From JABCYV01 sp963729325 (GTDB taxonomy: Bacteria; Acidobacteriota; Terriglobia; Terriglobales; Acidobacteriaceae): a stretch of DNA of 64,000 nt. The translations under genes and the position numbers were made by a program. Location of the stretch: NCBI GenBank assembly GCA_963729325.1, contig CAVSNS010000023.1, positions 73,158 through 137,157 of the forward strand, read 5' to 3'. The number at the start of each line of letters is the position of its first letter. Position 1 is the first letter of the stretch. Under the pieces are notes generated by a model. That model did no database searches. It had not been told where the DNA came from and was given only the letters and a program-made list of their open reading frames with translations. Of this stretch, positions 26,993 to 36,178 are shown in pieces.

Positions 26993-27622
26993 ATGCCTTA
27001 TTCCGCTGGTCACCGCGCGGAGGTAAGAAAAAATATCGTCCAGAGTGCGCGCCGGCTTTTCAATCGGCATGGCTTTGAGAATGTTTCTCTCAGCCAGATC
27101 ATGGCCGGAGCGGGCCTCACTCACGGCGGATTCTATAGCTACTTCAAGAGCAAGAGCGATCTGTACGCCGAGGTGCTGGGTTGCTTCCTCACCGATCCGG
27201 AATGGAAGAGTTGTTGGGAGGGCGTGCACGTGGATTTGTCATCCACCGACGTCGGCCCGCAAGTGGTTCGAGCCTATCTGTCTCGCCAGCATTTTGAGGA
27301 CGTCGAGAATTCCTGCCCGATGGTGGCATTGCCGGGCGATGTCGCGCGCTGCGGCAAGAGCGCCAAGCGCGCTTTCGAGAACGTATTGCGGGCGATGGTT
27401 GACGTCCTCGAACGCAGCCTGTCGGCTCAGGAGCGGCGTCGTCACACCCGGGCACGCGCCATCGCGGCTTTGTGCGTAGGCGGCATGGTTCTCGCCCGCT
27501 CCATGGACGATCACACTCTTGCCGACGAACTCCGCGACGCATGCATGGGCGTCGCACTCAAGCTTGGCGGCTGGGACAATAGGTCCAGAGTGGAGGGTGC
27601 GAATTCCAGGCGGTCGGCGTGA
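26993..27622 (+). CDS. TetR/AcrR-family transcriptional regulator
   Basis: 209 residues. The N-terminal TetR HTH is clear (VRKNIVQSARRLFNRHGFENVSLSQIMAGAGLTHGGFYSYFKSKSDLYAEVL, about 10-60), with a variable ligand domain after it. The ATG has GGAGGA 8 bases upstream. The ligand domain has several cysteines (SCPMVALPGDVARCGKSAKR), a pattern seen in a common TetR subgroup. Its likely target is the divergent SRPBCC/membrane protein promoter region upstream. Confidence 0.88.
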   Translation: MPYSAGHRAEVRKNIVQSARRLFNRHGFENVSLSQIMAGAGLTHGGFYSYFKSKSDLYAEVLGCFLTDPEWKSCWEGVHVDLSSTDVGPQVVRAYLSRQHFEDVENSCPMVALPGDVARCGKSAKRAFENVLRAMVDVLERSLSAQERRRHTRARAIAALCVGGMVLARSMDDHTLADELRDACMGVALKLGGWDNRSRVEGANSRRSA

Positions 27623-27652
27623 GGAGGACGAAGAGGCGGTTCAAGAAGGGAG

Positions 27653-27735
27653 AGTGGGGCAACCCGGCCGCCCTCAGTTGGGATGGGTTTCTGTCTGGAG
27701 AATTTAACTAGTGTGAAAGGTGTGCCACCCGCCGG
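27653..27735 (+). repeat. Long direct repeat, copy B
   Basis: The counterpart of 25731-25804 in the same orientation, with GTGGGGCAACCC, CCCTCAGTTGGGATGGGTTT, CTAGTGTGAAAGGTGTGCCA and CCCGCCGG. It starts 31 bases after the TetR stop and ends one base before the stop of the next minus-strand gene. Confidence 0.7.
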
Positions 27736-27736
27736 G

Positions 27737-27994
27737 TCACTTTGCGTTAGCGGGCGCCTTTACGATGCTCTTTATGATCTCGGTGGCAGCGGTGAGTCCG
27801 CGAGCAGTGAGGGTGTAGCCGGACTCCTTTGTCCCGGACGCTTCGGCGGCAAAGTCCTTCATGTGCGTGGCAAAGTTCGCGGGGTCAAAGGCGTCGTAGT
27901 GGAGACATGCCTCCTTCAACTGCTCATGAGACACGCGAGCAACGCCGGTGCTCAAGTAAGCCGCGATACCCTTCAAAAGCAGCGATCCACCCAA
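27737..27994 (-). CDS. Small hypothetical protein, possibly a gene remnant
   Basis: 85 residues from the first in-frame ATG, ending KAPANAK. The sequence is soluble and mixed (SHEQLKEACLHYDAFDPANFATHMKDF), with normal coding character and no recognised domain. It reads like the C-terminal part of a longer protein: no good ribosome site precedes the ATG, and the upstream 60 bases do not continue it. Repeat B touches its 3' end. A truncated gene inside the repeat-bounded accessory stretch is the best guess. Confidence 0.4.
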   Translation of the reverse strand: MGGSLLLKGIAAYLSTGVARVSHEQLKEACLHYDAFDPANFATHMKDFAAEASGTKESGYTLTARGLTAATEIIKSIVKAPANAK

Positions 27995-28159
27995 AGGGCA
28001 TCGGGATCAGTAAAGCCGAGGGATTCACATTCGAGGGCAAGGAGTTCCTAGCGCAAGCGTCATAGTCTTGGCGAGTATCCCGGCTTTCGCGCTGTTTGCG
28101 AAGGGCCGGGCTAGTTCATTCTTCGAAGCGGGACGATGAGCAGTCGATGATTCCGGTGA

Positions 28160-28193
28160 CCCATCCTTTCGCAGAGTACGCGAAACGGTGGGG
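28160..28193. repeat. REP-like palindromic element, copy 3
   Basis: CCCATCC TTTCGC AGAGTAC GCGAAA CGGTGGGG: stem TTTCGC (28167-28172) / GCGAAA (28180-28185), flanked by complementary CCCA and TGGG. Confidence 0.55.
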
Positions 28194-28262
28194 AGCACGG
28201 CGAAGACGTCAGCGTGGGATCGTCGTCACATCCGCTCGATGGCCAGACGGCGGCGCGTATAC

Positions 28263-28880
28263 GAATCTTGCGATCTTGGCGGAACCCTTCGACTTTTGCT
28301 CAGGGCAGGCTCCTTCGACTTCCTCCTCGGCTCCGCTCGGGGCTTCGGCAAAAACGGGCAGGCTCCTGAAGCCGTGCCCTCCATGGTCGAAATTAGCGGT
28401 CGTGGCGATGCGCGCCAGATCCCTCGCTCCGCCTGAAAAACGGCTGCGCTCGGGATGACAAGACTGGAAAGGGCGCGGGTGGGGCGTTGCGCCTTACGGC
28501 GCGGGTAGGAATCTTGCGATGTTGGTAGCACCCTTCGCCTTCGCTGAGGGGAGGCTCCTTCGACTTCCCCCTCGGCTCCGCTCGAGGCTTCGGCAAAAAC
28601 GGGCAGGCTCCTGAAGCCGTGGCCTCCATGGTCGAAATTAGCTGTCGTGGCGATCCGCGCCAGATCCCTCGCTCCGGCTGAAAAACGGCTGCGCTCGGGA
28701 TGACAAGAGTGGAAAGGGCGCGGGTGGGGCGTTGCGCCTTACGGCAGCGTGTAGGAATCTTTGGGACCTTGGCGGCACGGCTGGAAGCCGTGCCCTTCCA
28801 CGGTCGAAATTAAGCGGTCGTGGCGATGCGCGCGAGATCCCTCGCTCCGCCTGAAAAACGGCTTCGCTCGGGATGACGCC
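28263..28880 (+). repeat. 246-bp tandem repeat, two full copies and a shortened third
   Basis: Copies start at 28263, 28509 and 28755, exactly 246 bases apart. Each begins GAATCTT and contains ATGGTCGAAATTAGC (the third copy differs slightly), GATCCCTCGCTCCG and a hairpin-capable TGAAAAACGGCTGCGCTCGG followed by GGATGAC. The first two end with GGGGCGTTGCGCCTTACGGC. Copy 3 lacks about 73 internal bases and stops near 28880. All six frames look non-coding. It fills most of the 907-base gap between 27994 and 28902; nothing else but REP copy 3 is evident there. Confidence 0.85.
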
Positions 28881-28901
28881 GATGGCGACTCCTCAGTCTG
28901 G

Positions 28902-29399
28902 TTACTTGGTCTCCCGGAGCAGGTGCCAAGCTTCGCGGTAGGGCTCGTTGATTCCGCCACGGGGGTAGCCTTTAGGGCAGAACAGCAGGCTGGTGCGGGT
29001 GAGGATGTCCTGGATAGGAAGAATAAAAAAGACCTGTTCGGGGATGATGTAGGCCACCAGGAAATCCACCTCGGAGGGCAGGTATGCGATGGCGCGGCCA
29101 CCGATGCGGCGGTGAGCGTTGATGCGGTACAGCCCGTTCAGCAGAGTGGTGGTGGACTTGACCTGCACCCGCGAGAGTTTTGAACCCGATCTCAGAATGA
29201 AGTCGAAGCGTTGGCTATCGCCGTAGGGCTTGGCCACTCCAAAACCGAGATTCACCGCCTTTACGGCGAATGCCAGCTCCGCGAGTTCGCCGCGGAGTTT
29301 GGTAGCGAGCTCATGCTGCCGGGCAGTCTTCTCTTCGGCGGGCGTGCGTCCGTGTGAAACGGTCTGCTTTTGATTTTGCTTTTCCCATGGGCAAAACAA
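28902..29399 (-). CDS. PD-(D/E)XK nuclease-like protein (PDDEXK_5 type)
   Basis: 165 residues in the open frame. The core GELAELAFAVKAVNLGFGVAKPYGDSQRFDFILRSG...SRVQVKST matches the PD-(D/E)XK fold: Glu in the first helix, the Asp of RFDFI and QVKS as the E/QxK strand. Many Acidobacteriota carry such proteins, with a family link to group I intron endonucleases; cellular roles are unproven. The start is uncertain: the frame opens with TTG at 29399 within the T-tract of a terminator, and an ATG at 29388 is out of frame. It is flanked by the tandem repeat downstream. Confidence 0.65.
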   Translation of the reverse strand: MFCPWEKQNQKQTVSHGRTPAEEKTARQHELATKLRGELAELAFAVKAVNLGFGVAKPYGDSQRFDFILRSGSKLSRVQVKSTTTLLNGLYRINAHRRIGGRAIAYLPSEVDFLVAYIIPEQVFFILPIQDILTRTSLLFCPKGYPRGGINEPYREAWHLLRETK

Positions 29400-29425
29400 A
29401 AGGCGCAGGCGGGAGGGCCTGCGCC
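29392..29425 (-). terminator. Terminator downstream of murA
   Basis: A perfect 9-bp stem GGCGCAGGC (29402-29410) / GCCTGCGCC (29417-29425). On the minus strand it is followed by TTTTGTTTTG. It would stop transcripts leaving murA, 200 bases after its stop, just before the PD-(D/E)XK gene. Confidence 0.7.
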
Positions 29426-29568
29426 AATCTCTACTATTACTATCTTTAGAATAGCAGTTTCAGTGGGGTAAATGGGACATCACGGCCTTAACTATTTATC
29501 TTTCTAGATCAAGAGTTTGCAGGAATAAGCTCAAGTGGAGGGTCTTGACAACTCTTGGGTCGGATTTT

Positions 29569-29606
29569 CCCACTTCTCGCAAAAACGGCGAGAAATGGGG
29601 CACCCG
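29569..29606. repeat. REP-like palindromic element, copy 4
   Basis: CCCAC TTCTCGC AAAAACG GCGAGAA ATGGGGCACCC: stem TTCTCGC (29574-29580) / GCGAGAA (29588-29594), with extended CCCA/TGGG pairing. It lies just downstream of murA. Confidence 0.6.
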
Positions 29607-29623
29607 AACCCGGCCACTCTAGA

Positions 29624-30928
29624 TCAGGCCCGCACTGCGGGCACGGCTGCTCGCTTCGGCAGAATCTCTCCGATGCGGCGGATTTGCGCTCCCACTCCGC
29701 GCAATTTTTCTTCGATGTTCTCGTATCCGCGGTCGATGTGGTACACGCGGTCAATGATAGATTCACCTTCGGCCACCAGAGCGGCAAGCACCAGCGATGC
29801 GGAGGCCCGCAGATCAGAAGCCAGGACTGCTGCTGCGCTCAGTGGAGTTTTGCCGCGGACGATTGCGCGACTGCCTTCAACCTTAACATTCGCTCCCATG
29901 CGGACCAATTCGTGCGCATGCATGAAGCGGTTCTCGAAAATGTTCTCGGTGATGATCGAAGTGCCGTCAGCTTGCGTGGCCAGCACCATGTACTGCGCCT
30001 GCATGTCGGTGGGAAAGCCGGGATATTCTTCGGTGGTAACGTCGGCGGCATTGAACGGGGCGTCACCTTGCACCCGAACCGATCCCGCAGTGTGCGCCGT
30101 CTTTACGCCGGCTTCGCCAAGTTTCTGCAGTAACGCACCCAGATGAAGCGGATCACAACCGGTGATATTTAAATCTCCTCCGGTGAGCGCGCCCGCAATG
30201 ATGAAGGTTGCGGCCTCGATGCGATCCGGGATGATGCGATGCTTGGCTCCATGCAACTTGCTCACGCCTTGGATGCGGATGGTCGAAGTTCCTGCGCCTT
30301 CAATACGCGCACCCATCTTGTTCAGCAAGTCGGCGAGATCGACGACTTCAGGCTCGCGGGCGCAGTTTTGCAGAACGGTTTCGCCCTCGGCCAGGGTTGC
30401 CGCCATGAGCACGTCCTCTGTGCCGGTGACGGTGATCCTGTCGAAGACGATCTCGGCGCCCTGCAAACGTTTGGCGCTGGCTTCGACGTATCCGTGGTCC
30501 TGCACGATCTCTGCGCCCAGCCGCTCCAAGGCACTGATGTGCAGATCAATCGGCCTGGCCCCTATGGCGCAACCTCCGGGCAGCGACACGCGGGCGCGGC
30601 CACAGCGCGCCACCAGCGCTCCCAGCACCAAAGTTGAGGCGCGCATGGTTTTGACCAATTCGTACGATGCTTCGGGCGACGCCAGATTGCGGCAGCACAA
30701 AGTTGTGCGATGCTGGGCCCGTCCGTAGCCCAGTTCGACCTCCGCTCCCATCGCGGCCAACAGCTTGCGCGTGGTCTCGATGTCGCGCACATGAGGAATG
30801 TTTTCCAGGATGACCGGCTCTTCGGTGAGCAAGGCAGCGGCCATACAGGGAAGCGCCGCGTTTTTAGCTCCGCTGACGCGGATTGTTCCCAGTAGCGGAT
30901 TCCCGCCGCGAACTACGAACTTATCCAT
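29624..30928 (-). CDS. murA: UDP-N-acetylglucosamine 1-carboxyvinyltransferase
   Basis: MurA transfers enolpyruvate from PEP to UDP-GlcNAc, the first committed step of peptidoglycan synthesis, in the cytoplasm. The 434-residue length is usual. RVSGAKNAALPCMAAALLT is near the N-terminus, and the active-site loop PGGCAIGARPID carries Cys120 (Cys115 in E. coli), the target of fosfomycin. EEYPGFPTDMQAQ and the ENRFMHAHELVRMGA segment complete the EPSP-synthase-like fold. It lies 72 bases after murQ on the same strand, so it is probably the last gene of the hydrolase-murQ-murA unit. Confidence 0.96.
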   Translation of the reverse strand: MDKFVVRGGNPLLGTIRVSGAKNAALPCMAAALLTEEPVILENIPHVRDIETTRKLLAAMGAEVELGYGRAQHRTTLCCRNLASPEASYELVKTMRASTLVLGALVARCGRARVSLPGGCAIGARPIDLHISALERLGAEIVQDHGYVEASAKRLQGAEIVFDRITVTGTEDVLMAATLAEGETVLQNCAREPEVVDLADLLNKMGARIEGAGTSTIRIQGVSKLHGAKHRIIPDRIEAATFIIAGALTGGDLNITGCDPLHLGALLQKLGEAGVKTAHTAGSVRVQGDAPFNAADVTTEEYPGFPTDMQAQYMVLATQADGTSIITENIFENRFMHAHELVRMGANVKVEGSRAIVRGKTPLSAAAVLASDLRASASLVLAALVAEGESIIDRVYHIDRGYENIEEKLRGVGAQIRRIGEILPKRAAVPAVRA

Positions 30929-31000
30929 AGCGGAATGCTTTCCTGGTGCGTGATGAAAAGACTCCAGCCAATTCTAGCAAGAGCCGGTGAGACGCCCGCG

Positions 31001-31949
31001 CTACAAACCACGGGCCGCCGCAATTGCCCGCCGGACATGTCCGCTTGCGGCATGCAGCGCTCGTCGAGCCTCCTTCTGACCAACTTCTGCCTGCAGCATG
31101 ACCAGAGCCGTAGGAACATCATTCCCGGCGGATTTCAGGGTTCTCACCGCCTCTTCTCGTCCGACGCCCGCAGCCCGTTGCAGGATGCTCACACCACGTT
31201 CGATAAGCTTCTCATTCTTCAGATGGAGGTTGACCATCAAGTTGCCGTAGACATAGCCCAGCCTAATCATGGCGCCGCTAGAAAGCATGTTGAGAACCAT
31301 CTTCTGCGCCGTTCCGGCCTTCAGGCGGGTGGATCCCGAGATAACTTCTGGCCCGACCTCGGTCACGATGGCGAAGTGAGCAGCCTTTTCCAGCGGAGAA
31401 TTTCGGTTGCAGGTGACGGCAATCGTCTGAGCGCCGTGGCGTCGGGCAGACTGAATCGCTGCCACCGTGAATGGAGTTCGTCCGCTGGCGGCAATGCCGA
31501 CGACCACATCATTCTTTCCTGGCTTCTTCTTCGTAATTTCCCGGGTGCCCAGTTCGCGCGAATCTTCGCTGGCTTCGGCTGCCTCGCTGAGAGCTTTGAC
31601 TCCGCCGGCAATGAGAAACTGCACCGTTCTGGGATCGATGTTGAACGTAGGCTGACACTCAGCCGCATCCAGAGCCGCAATTCGGCCGCTGGTTCCCGCG
31701 CCCACGTAGATCAGCCTTCCGCCCCGCTTCAGAGCAACTTGCAATCAGATTAATAGCGCGAGCAATTTGTGGCAGAGCCCGGCTAACCGTAGCCGCAACC
31801 TTGGCGTCCTCGGAATTCATGAGGCGCGCCACTTCGAGCGACGACTTCAAGTCCAGGTCTGCCGCGGCCTGGTTGACTTGTTCGGTAGCCAGCTTGCCCA
31901 ATTCCGCCCGCGTCTTGTGTCGTCGACGTTTCAAGGATTGGACTTTCAA
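31001..31949 (-). CDS. murQ: N-acetylmuramic acid 6-phosphate etherase (one apparent frameshift)
   Basis: MurQ cleaves the lactyl ether of MurNAc-6-phosphate to give GlcNAc-6-phosphate and lactate during murein recycling. The N-terminal part (ELGKLATEQVNQAAADLDLKSSLEVARLMN) and the SIS domain (RLIYVGAGTSGRIAALDAAECQPTF; ASGRTPFTVAAIQSARRHGA; EVGPEVISGSTRLKAGTAQK) are in two frames, joined by dropping one A near 31743. The start is a TTG at 31949 overlapping the TGA of the upstream hydrolase. The joined length of about 315 residues is normal. Confidence 0.9.
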
Positions 31950-33041
31950 AGATCGGCCTCCAGGGCTTCGATGACCGCGTCGTGGAAGCGAGGCCGCACT
32001 TGCCTGATGGCTTGATTGCTGCAGTCGGGCCAGGTTCGATTGGTGAGCAATGTGATCGAAAGCTGGCGTACTGGGTCGATCCACAGGGAAGTTCCGGTAT
32101 AGCCCAGGTGCCCAAAGGAATTCGCGGAGAAATATTTCCCCGACTGCGAGGGAGACGACGGTGTGTCCCAACCCAAGGCTCGCGAAGTGCCAGCGGGCGC
32201 CGTTTCGCGTTGTGTGAACACGGCCAGGGTATCGGCGCGAAGAATCGGCCGTCCTCCGATCAGCATGGCGTTTGCGAAGGTGGCCAAGTCTTCCGCTGTA
32301 GCAAACACGCCCGCGTGTCCAGCGACACCGCCTAGCACGCTGGCATTTTCATCCTGCACTTCTCCCTGGATGATGCGTTTGCGGAAGGAGCGGTCGTCTA
32401 CCGTCGGCGGGATCGATGAACGCCACGCGGGCGGCGGATTAAAAGCGGTACGCGACATTCCTAGCGGGCCGAAAACTTCATGTTGGCAGAAACGGTCGAG
32501 GGACGCGTCAGCAATTCGCTCCAATGCGACGCCTAAGATGATGAAGCCGATATCGCTGTATTCGGACCTGGCGCCAGGGTCAGCGGCCAGAGGAGTCGCG
32601 AGTGCTGCAGCCAGAAGCTCATCTCGCGTGTGGACCCGCAAAAACAGTTTTTCGTAGGCAGGCAATCCGGAGGAGTGTGTCAACAGCATGCGAACGGTTA
32701 CTTGGCGGCGGAGCGGAGCATTACCCGCAAACTCGGAAGCTGCAGATTCGGTGCCCGCAAACTCGGGCACGATGGCTACGACGGGCGTCTCCAGATCAAG
32801 CAGGCCGCGTTCGTAGAGAATCATGGCCATGGCTGGTTGTGGCTACGACTTTCGAAACGGAAGCGAGATCAAAGACGCTTGCGGTAGTTACTTCAGGCGA
32901 ATCAATTTCGTAGGTGAAGTGGCCAAAGGCCTTCAAGGCCACTAATTTTCCGTGGCTCGTGACTGCCACAGACGCTGCCGGAAAGGCGCGGTCGGCGATC
33001 GCTAGCCCGCAGCACATCAAAAGCCTGACTGAAAATGGCAT
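31946..33041 (-). CDS. Serine hydrolase, beta-lactamase/class C PBP fold (apparent frameshifts)
   Basis: Penicillin-recognising serine hydrolase family. The catalytic SxxK is SVSK in FDLASVSKVVATT, the YxN-like motif is YSD in ARSEYSDIGF, and GHLGYTGTSLWIDP stands at the KTG position. A one-base slip near 32839 separates SxxK from the rest. Coding similarity also continues upstream of 33041 in another frame (EQQDAIFSQAFDVLR), so a second slip near 33000 is likely and the true start is probably around 33100-33240. No signal peptide is visible. The 3' end overlaps murQ, arguing for a role in muropeptide processing as for the AmpC-like partners of murQ in Bacillus. Confidence 0.8.
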
Positions 33042-33364
33042 CCTGTTGTTCGTATGCAGGGGCAGGGAAGTGCGCGGCGGTTCTGGTCCCGGTATTCAGC
33101 GAGGAAGAGCTTTCTGGTAAAGGTGTAGTTTGCTCGATGTTCGGGTTATAGCAAAGTTGGGGATGGGTAAAGGTGACCGTAGTCAGATTCTCGCATACTA
33201 GTAAAGGCTCAACCCAGCCGATGTGGCAACACGGCACCCCTTACTTCAGTTTCTTGAGCAATCCTCCCGTCGTTGTGTAAAGTCAAAATATCCACACAGC
33301 CAGCGCAAATTCGCATCCGCGTCGCATCTCTTGTCGCGTCTTTTTTGGACACGCCTTGGCGGCG

Positions 33365-35719
33365 ATGTTTTCACTGAGTCTCTTGGCGGCGACATCTCCC
33401 GCGGCTGCGACTAAGCCCACGCCTGCGTCGAACCGCCTCGGTGTTCTCGACCCCATTGTGCAAGACGCTATCCGCGAAGGCCAGATTCCCGGTGCGGTCT
33501 TGCTGGTCGGGCACGATGGCGCAGGTGATCTATCGCAAGGCCTTCGGAAACCGATCGCTTGAGCCGCACCGCGAGCCCATGACCGTGGACACCATCTTCG
33601 ACATCGCTTCACTCACAAAAGTCGTCGCCACAACGACGGCGGTCATGCAGTTAGTACAGCGCGGCCAAGTGCGCATAAACGACCCCGTGGCGAAATATAT
33701 CCCCGAGTTCGCGCAGAATGGCAAAGAAGACATCACTGTTCGCGAGCTACTGACTCACTACTCCGGCATGCCCAAAGATTTGGACTTAAGTACGCCCTGG
33801 CAAGGACGGGATAAAGCCTTCCAGATGGCTTACGAAGAAAAGCCGGCATTTCCTCCGGGCTCGCGACTTCTGTACAGCGACGTCAACTTCATCACGCTGG
33901 GCGCGCTGGTCGAGCGGGTTTCCGGCACTTCGCTCGATGCCGTACTGCGCGCAGAAAATCTTTGGCCCTTTGCGGATGACGCATACCCGCTTCCTTCCGC
34001 CCGCCGCCTGGCGGCCAAAAATCGCTCCCACCGAATACGACCAAGAAGGCAAGATGCTGCGGGGAGTGGTGCACGATCCGACTGCGCGGCGCATGGGCGG
34101 GGTTGCCGGACATGCCGGGCGTTTTCTCGACCGCGGATGATCTCTCAAAATTTGCTCAGGCTTTGCTCAGTGGTAGCACAGTCTTGCCCGCGTTGCTGGT
34201 CGAAAAGATGACGACCCCGCAGCAGCCGCCAACCGCGCAAGAGCTGCGCGGCTTTGGCTGGGACATCGACTCGCCCTATTCCAGCAATCGCGGCGAACTG
34301 TTGCCGGTAGGATCATTCGGACACACCGGCTTCACCGGAACTTCGTTGTGGATTGATCCTACGACCCGTACCTACATCATCCTGCTGACCAACGCGGTGC
34401 ATCCTCGGGGGAAGGGAAGCGCGATTGCCTTGCGCTCGAAGGTGGCCACGGCTGTCGCCGCAGCGCTTCCATTGAGCGTGAGCGCGAGGGAAGAACTGCG
34501 CTGGAAGAGCATCACTGGATACAACGAGGCGCAGACTGCGGCCCGGCACGTGGCGGTCCGCAATGGAATGGTGCTGTCCGGAATCGATGTGTTGGAGAGC
34601 CAAAACTTCGATCCAGTCCGCGCGACTACCGGCAAGAAAAGAATTGGTGTGCTGACCAATCAAACCGGAGTTGACGCACAAGGACGCCGCACCATCGATG
34701 TGCTCGCCCAGGCGCCTGGCATTTCTCTGGAAGCCATCTTCAGTCCTGAGCACGGAGTGACCGGCACTCTGGATACCACTGACGTTGGCAACTCGCGTGA
34801 CGCGGCTACTGGAGTTGCCGTCTATAGCGTGTATGGCGCGAAGGACGCGGCCCGGCATCCGCCGCTCGATGTGTTGAAGAATCTGGACGCTGTGGTGGTA
34901 GACATCCAGAACGCGGGCGCCCGCTTCTACACCTACGAGACCACCCTGGGATATTTCCTGGAAGGCGCGGCCAAGGCGGGAATTGAAATCATTGTCCTCG
35001 ACCGTCCTGACCCGATTACCGGATCCTTCGTGCAAGGCCCAATCTCTGACGCTGGACACGAGAGCTTTACCAACTATTTTCCGGTGCCGGTGCGTCATGG
35101 CATGACCATGGGGGAGCTGGCAAAGATGTTCAACGCCGAGCGCAATATCAATGCCAAGCTGACGGTCGTCCCCATGACGGGATGGATGCGCGGCGACTGG
35201 TATGACTCGACCGGGCTGGCATGGGTCAGTCCGTCGCCGAATCTGCGCAGCCTGACGGGGGCCACTCTGTATCCCGGTGTCGGTCTGGTCGAAGGAACCA
35301 ACGTGTCGGTAGGGAGGGGAACAGACACGCCGTTTGAAGTCCTGGGCGCTCCCTGGATTAAGGGCCGCGACCTCGCGCAATACTTAAATGCGAGGAATAT
35401 CTCCGGTGTTCGTTTTGTGCCGGTGACCTTTACGCCTGACGCGAGTAATTACGCGGGACAGAAGTGCGAGGGCGTGAATCTGATTGTCACCGAACGCAAT
35501 GCCTTCGACGCGCCTGAGTTGGGGATCGAACTTGCGTCCGCGTTGCACAAGCTTTATCCGGATCAGTTTCAAATGGAGCGGATGAAAGAACTGCTATTGA
35601 ATGAATCGGCATACTCCGCCATCGCCGAGGGACAGGATCCCCGCCGCATTGCCGACGATTGGCGAGAGCCGCTGGAGAAGTTTCAGCAACTTCGAGAGAA
35701 GTACCTTATTTACAAGTAG
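33365..35719 (+). CDS. Serine hydrolase fused to NamZ-type exo-muramidase domain (apparent frameshifts)
   Basis: About 785 residues when the frame is repaired. The N-terminal half is a beta-lactamase-fold serine hydrolase (SxxK as SLTK in FDIASLTKVVATT; YSDVNF; GSFGHTGFTGTSLWIDP). The C-terminal half (from about residue 410) is the DUF1343/NamZ domain (IGVLTNQTGVDAQGRRT; FSPEHGVTG; VDIQNAGARFYTYETTLGYFL; GLVEGTNVSVGRGTDTPFE), known to remove MurNAc from non-reducing ends of murein. Slips lie near 33520, 33955 and 34120; the NamZ part is unbroken. A partial signal (MFSLSLLAATSPAAA) suggests export. It is divergent from the hydrolase-murQ-murA operon. Confidence 0.88.
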
Positions 35720-35786
35720 GGCCATGGCGTTCTCGCCTTCCAGTAGAATGTCCAGTTGAAGATTTCGTTTCCCCCTGGGAGTCCCG

Positions 35787-36065
35787 ATGAAGGCTGGTCA
35801 CCCGAATACGACTGCGCCGAATCCCTTCTACCGCTGCGCGGGCCCAAACTGCGGCCTGCTTAAGGGGGCAACCGACCGTTGGTGGCTGATGTGGACCTCT
35901 TTCGGCGATTTCAACCAGCCGGTGCTTTATCTCTGCCCGTGGGACGAGGAGATCGCGCAAAAGGAAGGCACCCTCCACGTTTGTGGCGAGCTGTGCGCCC
36001 AGAAACTCCAGTCCCAATTCATGGGAAACGTTCATGAAAACCTGGTAAAGCGGGCGGGCGGATAG
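35787..36065 (+). CDS. Small cysteine-rich hypothetical protein
   Basis: 92 residues with four or five cysteines in pairs (YRCAGPNCGLL near residue 16; LYLCPWDE; HVCGELCAQKL), suggesting a zinc-bound treble-clef or ribbon fold. There is no signal peptide. The ATG is preceded by GGGAG. It lies 68 bases downstream of the NamZ fusion gene and might share its transcript. I do not recognise a named family. Confidence 0.65.
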   Translation: MKAGHPNTTAPNPFYRCAGPNCGLLKGATDRWWLMWTSFGDFNQPVLYLCPWDEEIAQKEGTLHVCGELCAQKLQSQFMGNVHENLVKRAGG

Positions 36066-36178
36066 CTTCGAATAACCTTTTCGCTTCCAGCGCGCATCCT
36101 ACTCGGCAATAGGCCTGTTTGCCCTTATACTGGGGCGTCCGATTTCTCATTGCTTGGACATGGTTCTGGGAGGTTTCA

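Noticed and set aside
26396..27229. Upstream extension of the SRPBCC frame to 27229
   Set aside because: It runs antisense through the membrane protein and TetR genes; the signal peptide fixes the start near 26395.
25731..27735. Insertion sequence bounded by the direct repeats
   Set aside because: No transposase, no terminal inverted repeats and no short target duplications are visible.
28096..28760. Several 80-120 codon frames in the tandem-repeat region
   Set aside because: They repeat with the 246-bp unit, exist on both strands and look non-coding.
28263..28880. CRISPR array
   Set aside because: The repeat unit is 246 bases with no short repeat/spacer alternation and no cas genes nearby.
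34313..35380. 355-codon minus-strand frame
   Set aside because: It is the shadow of the NamZ domain, which is highly conserved on the plus strand.
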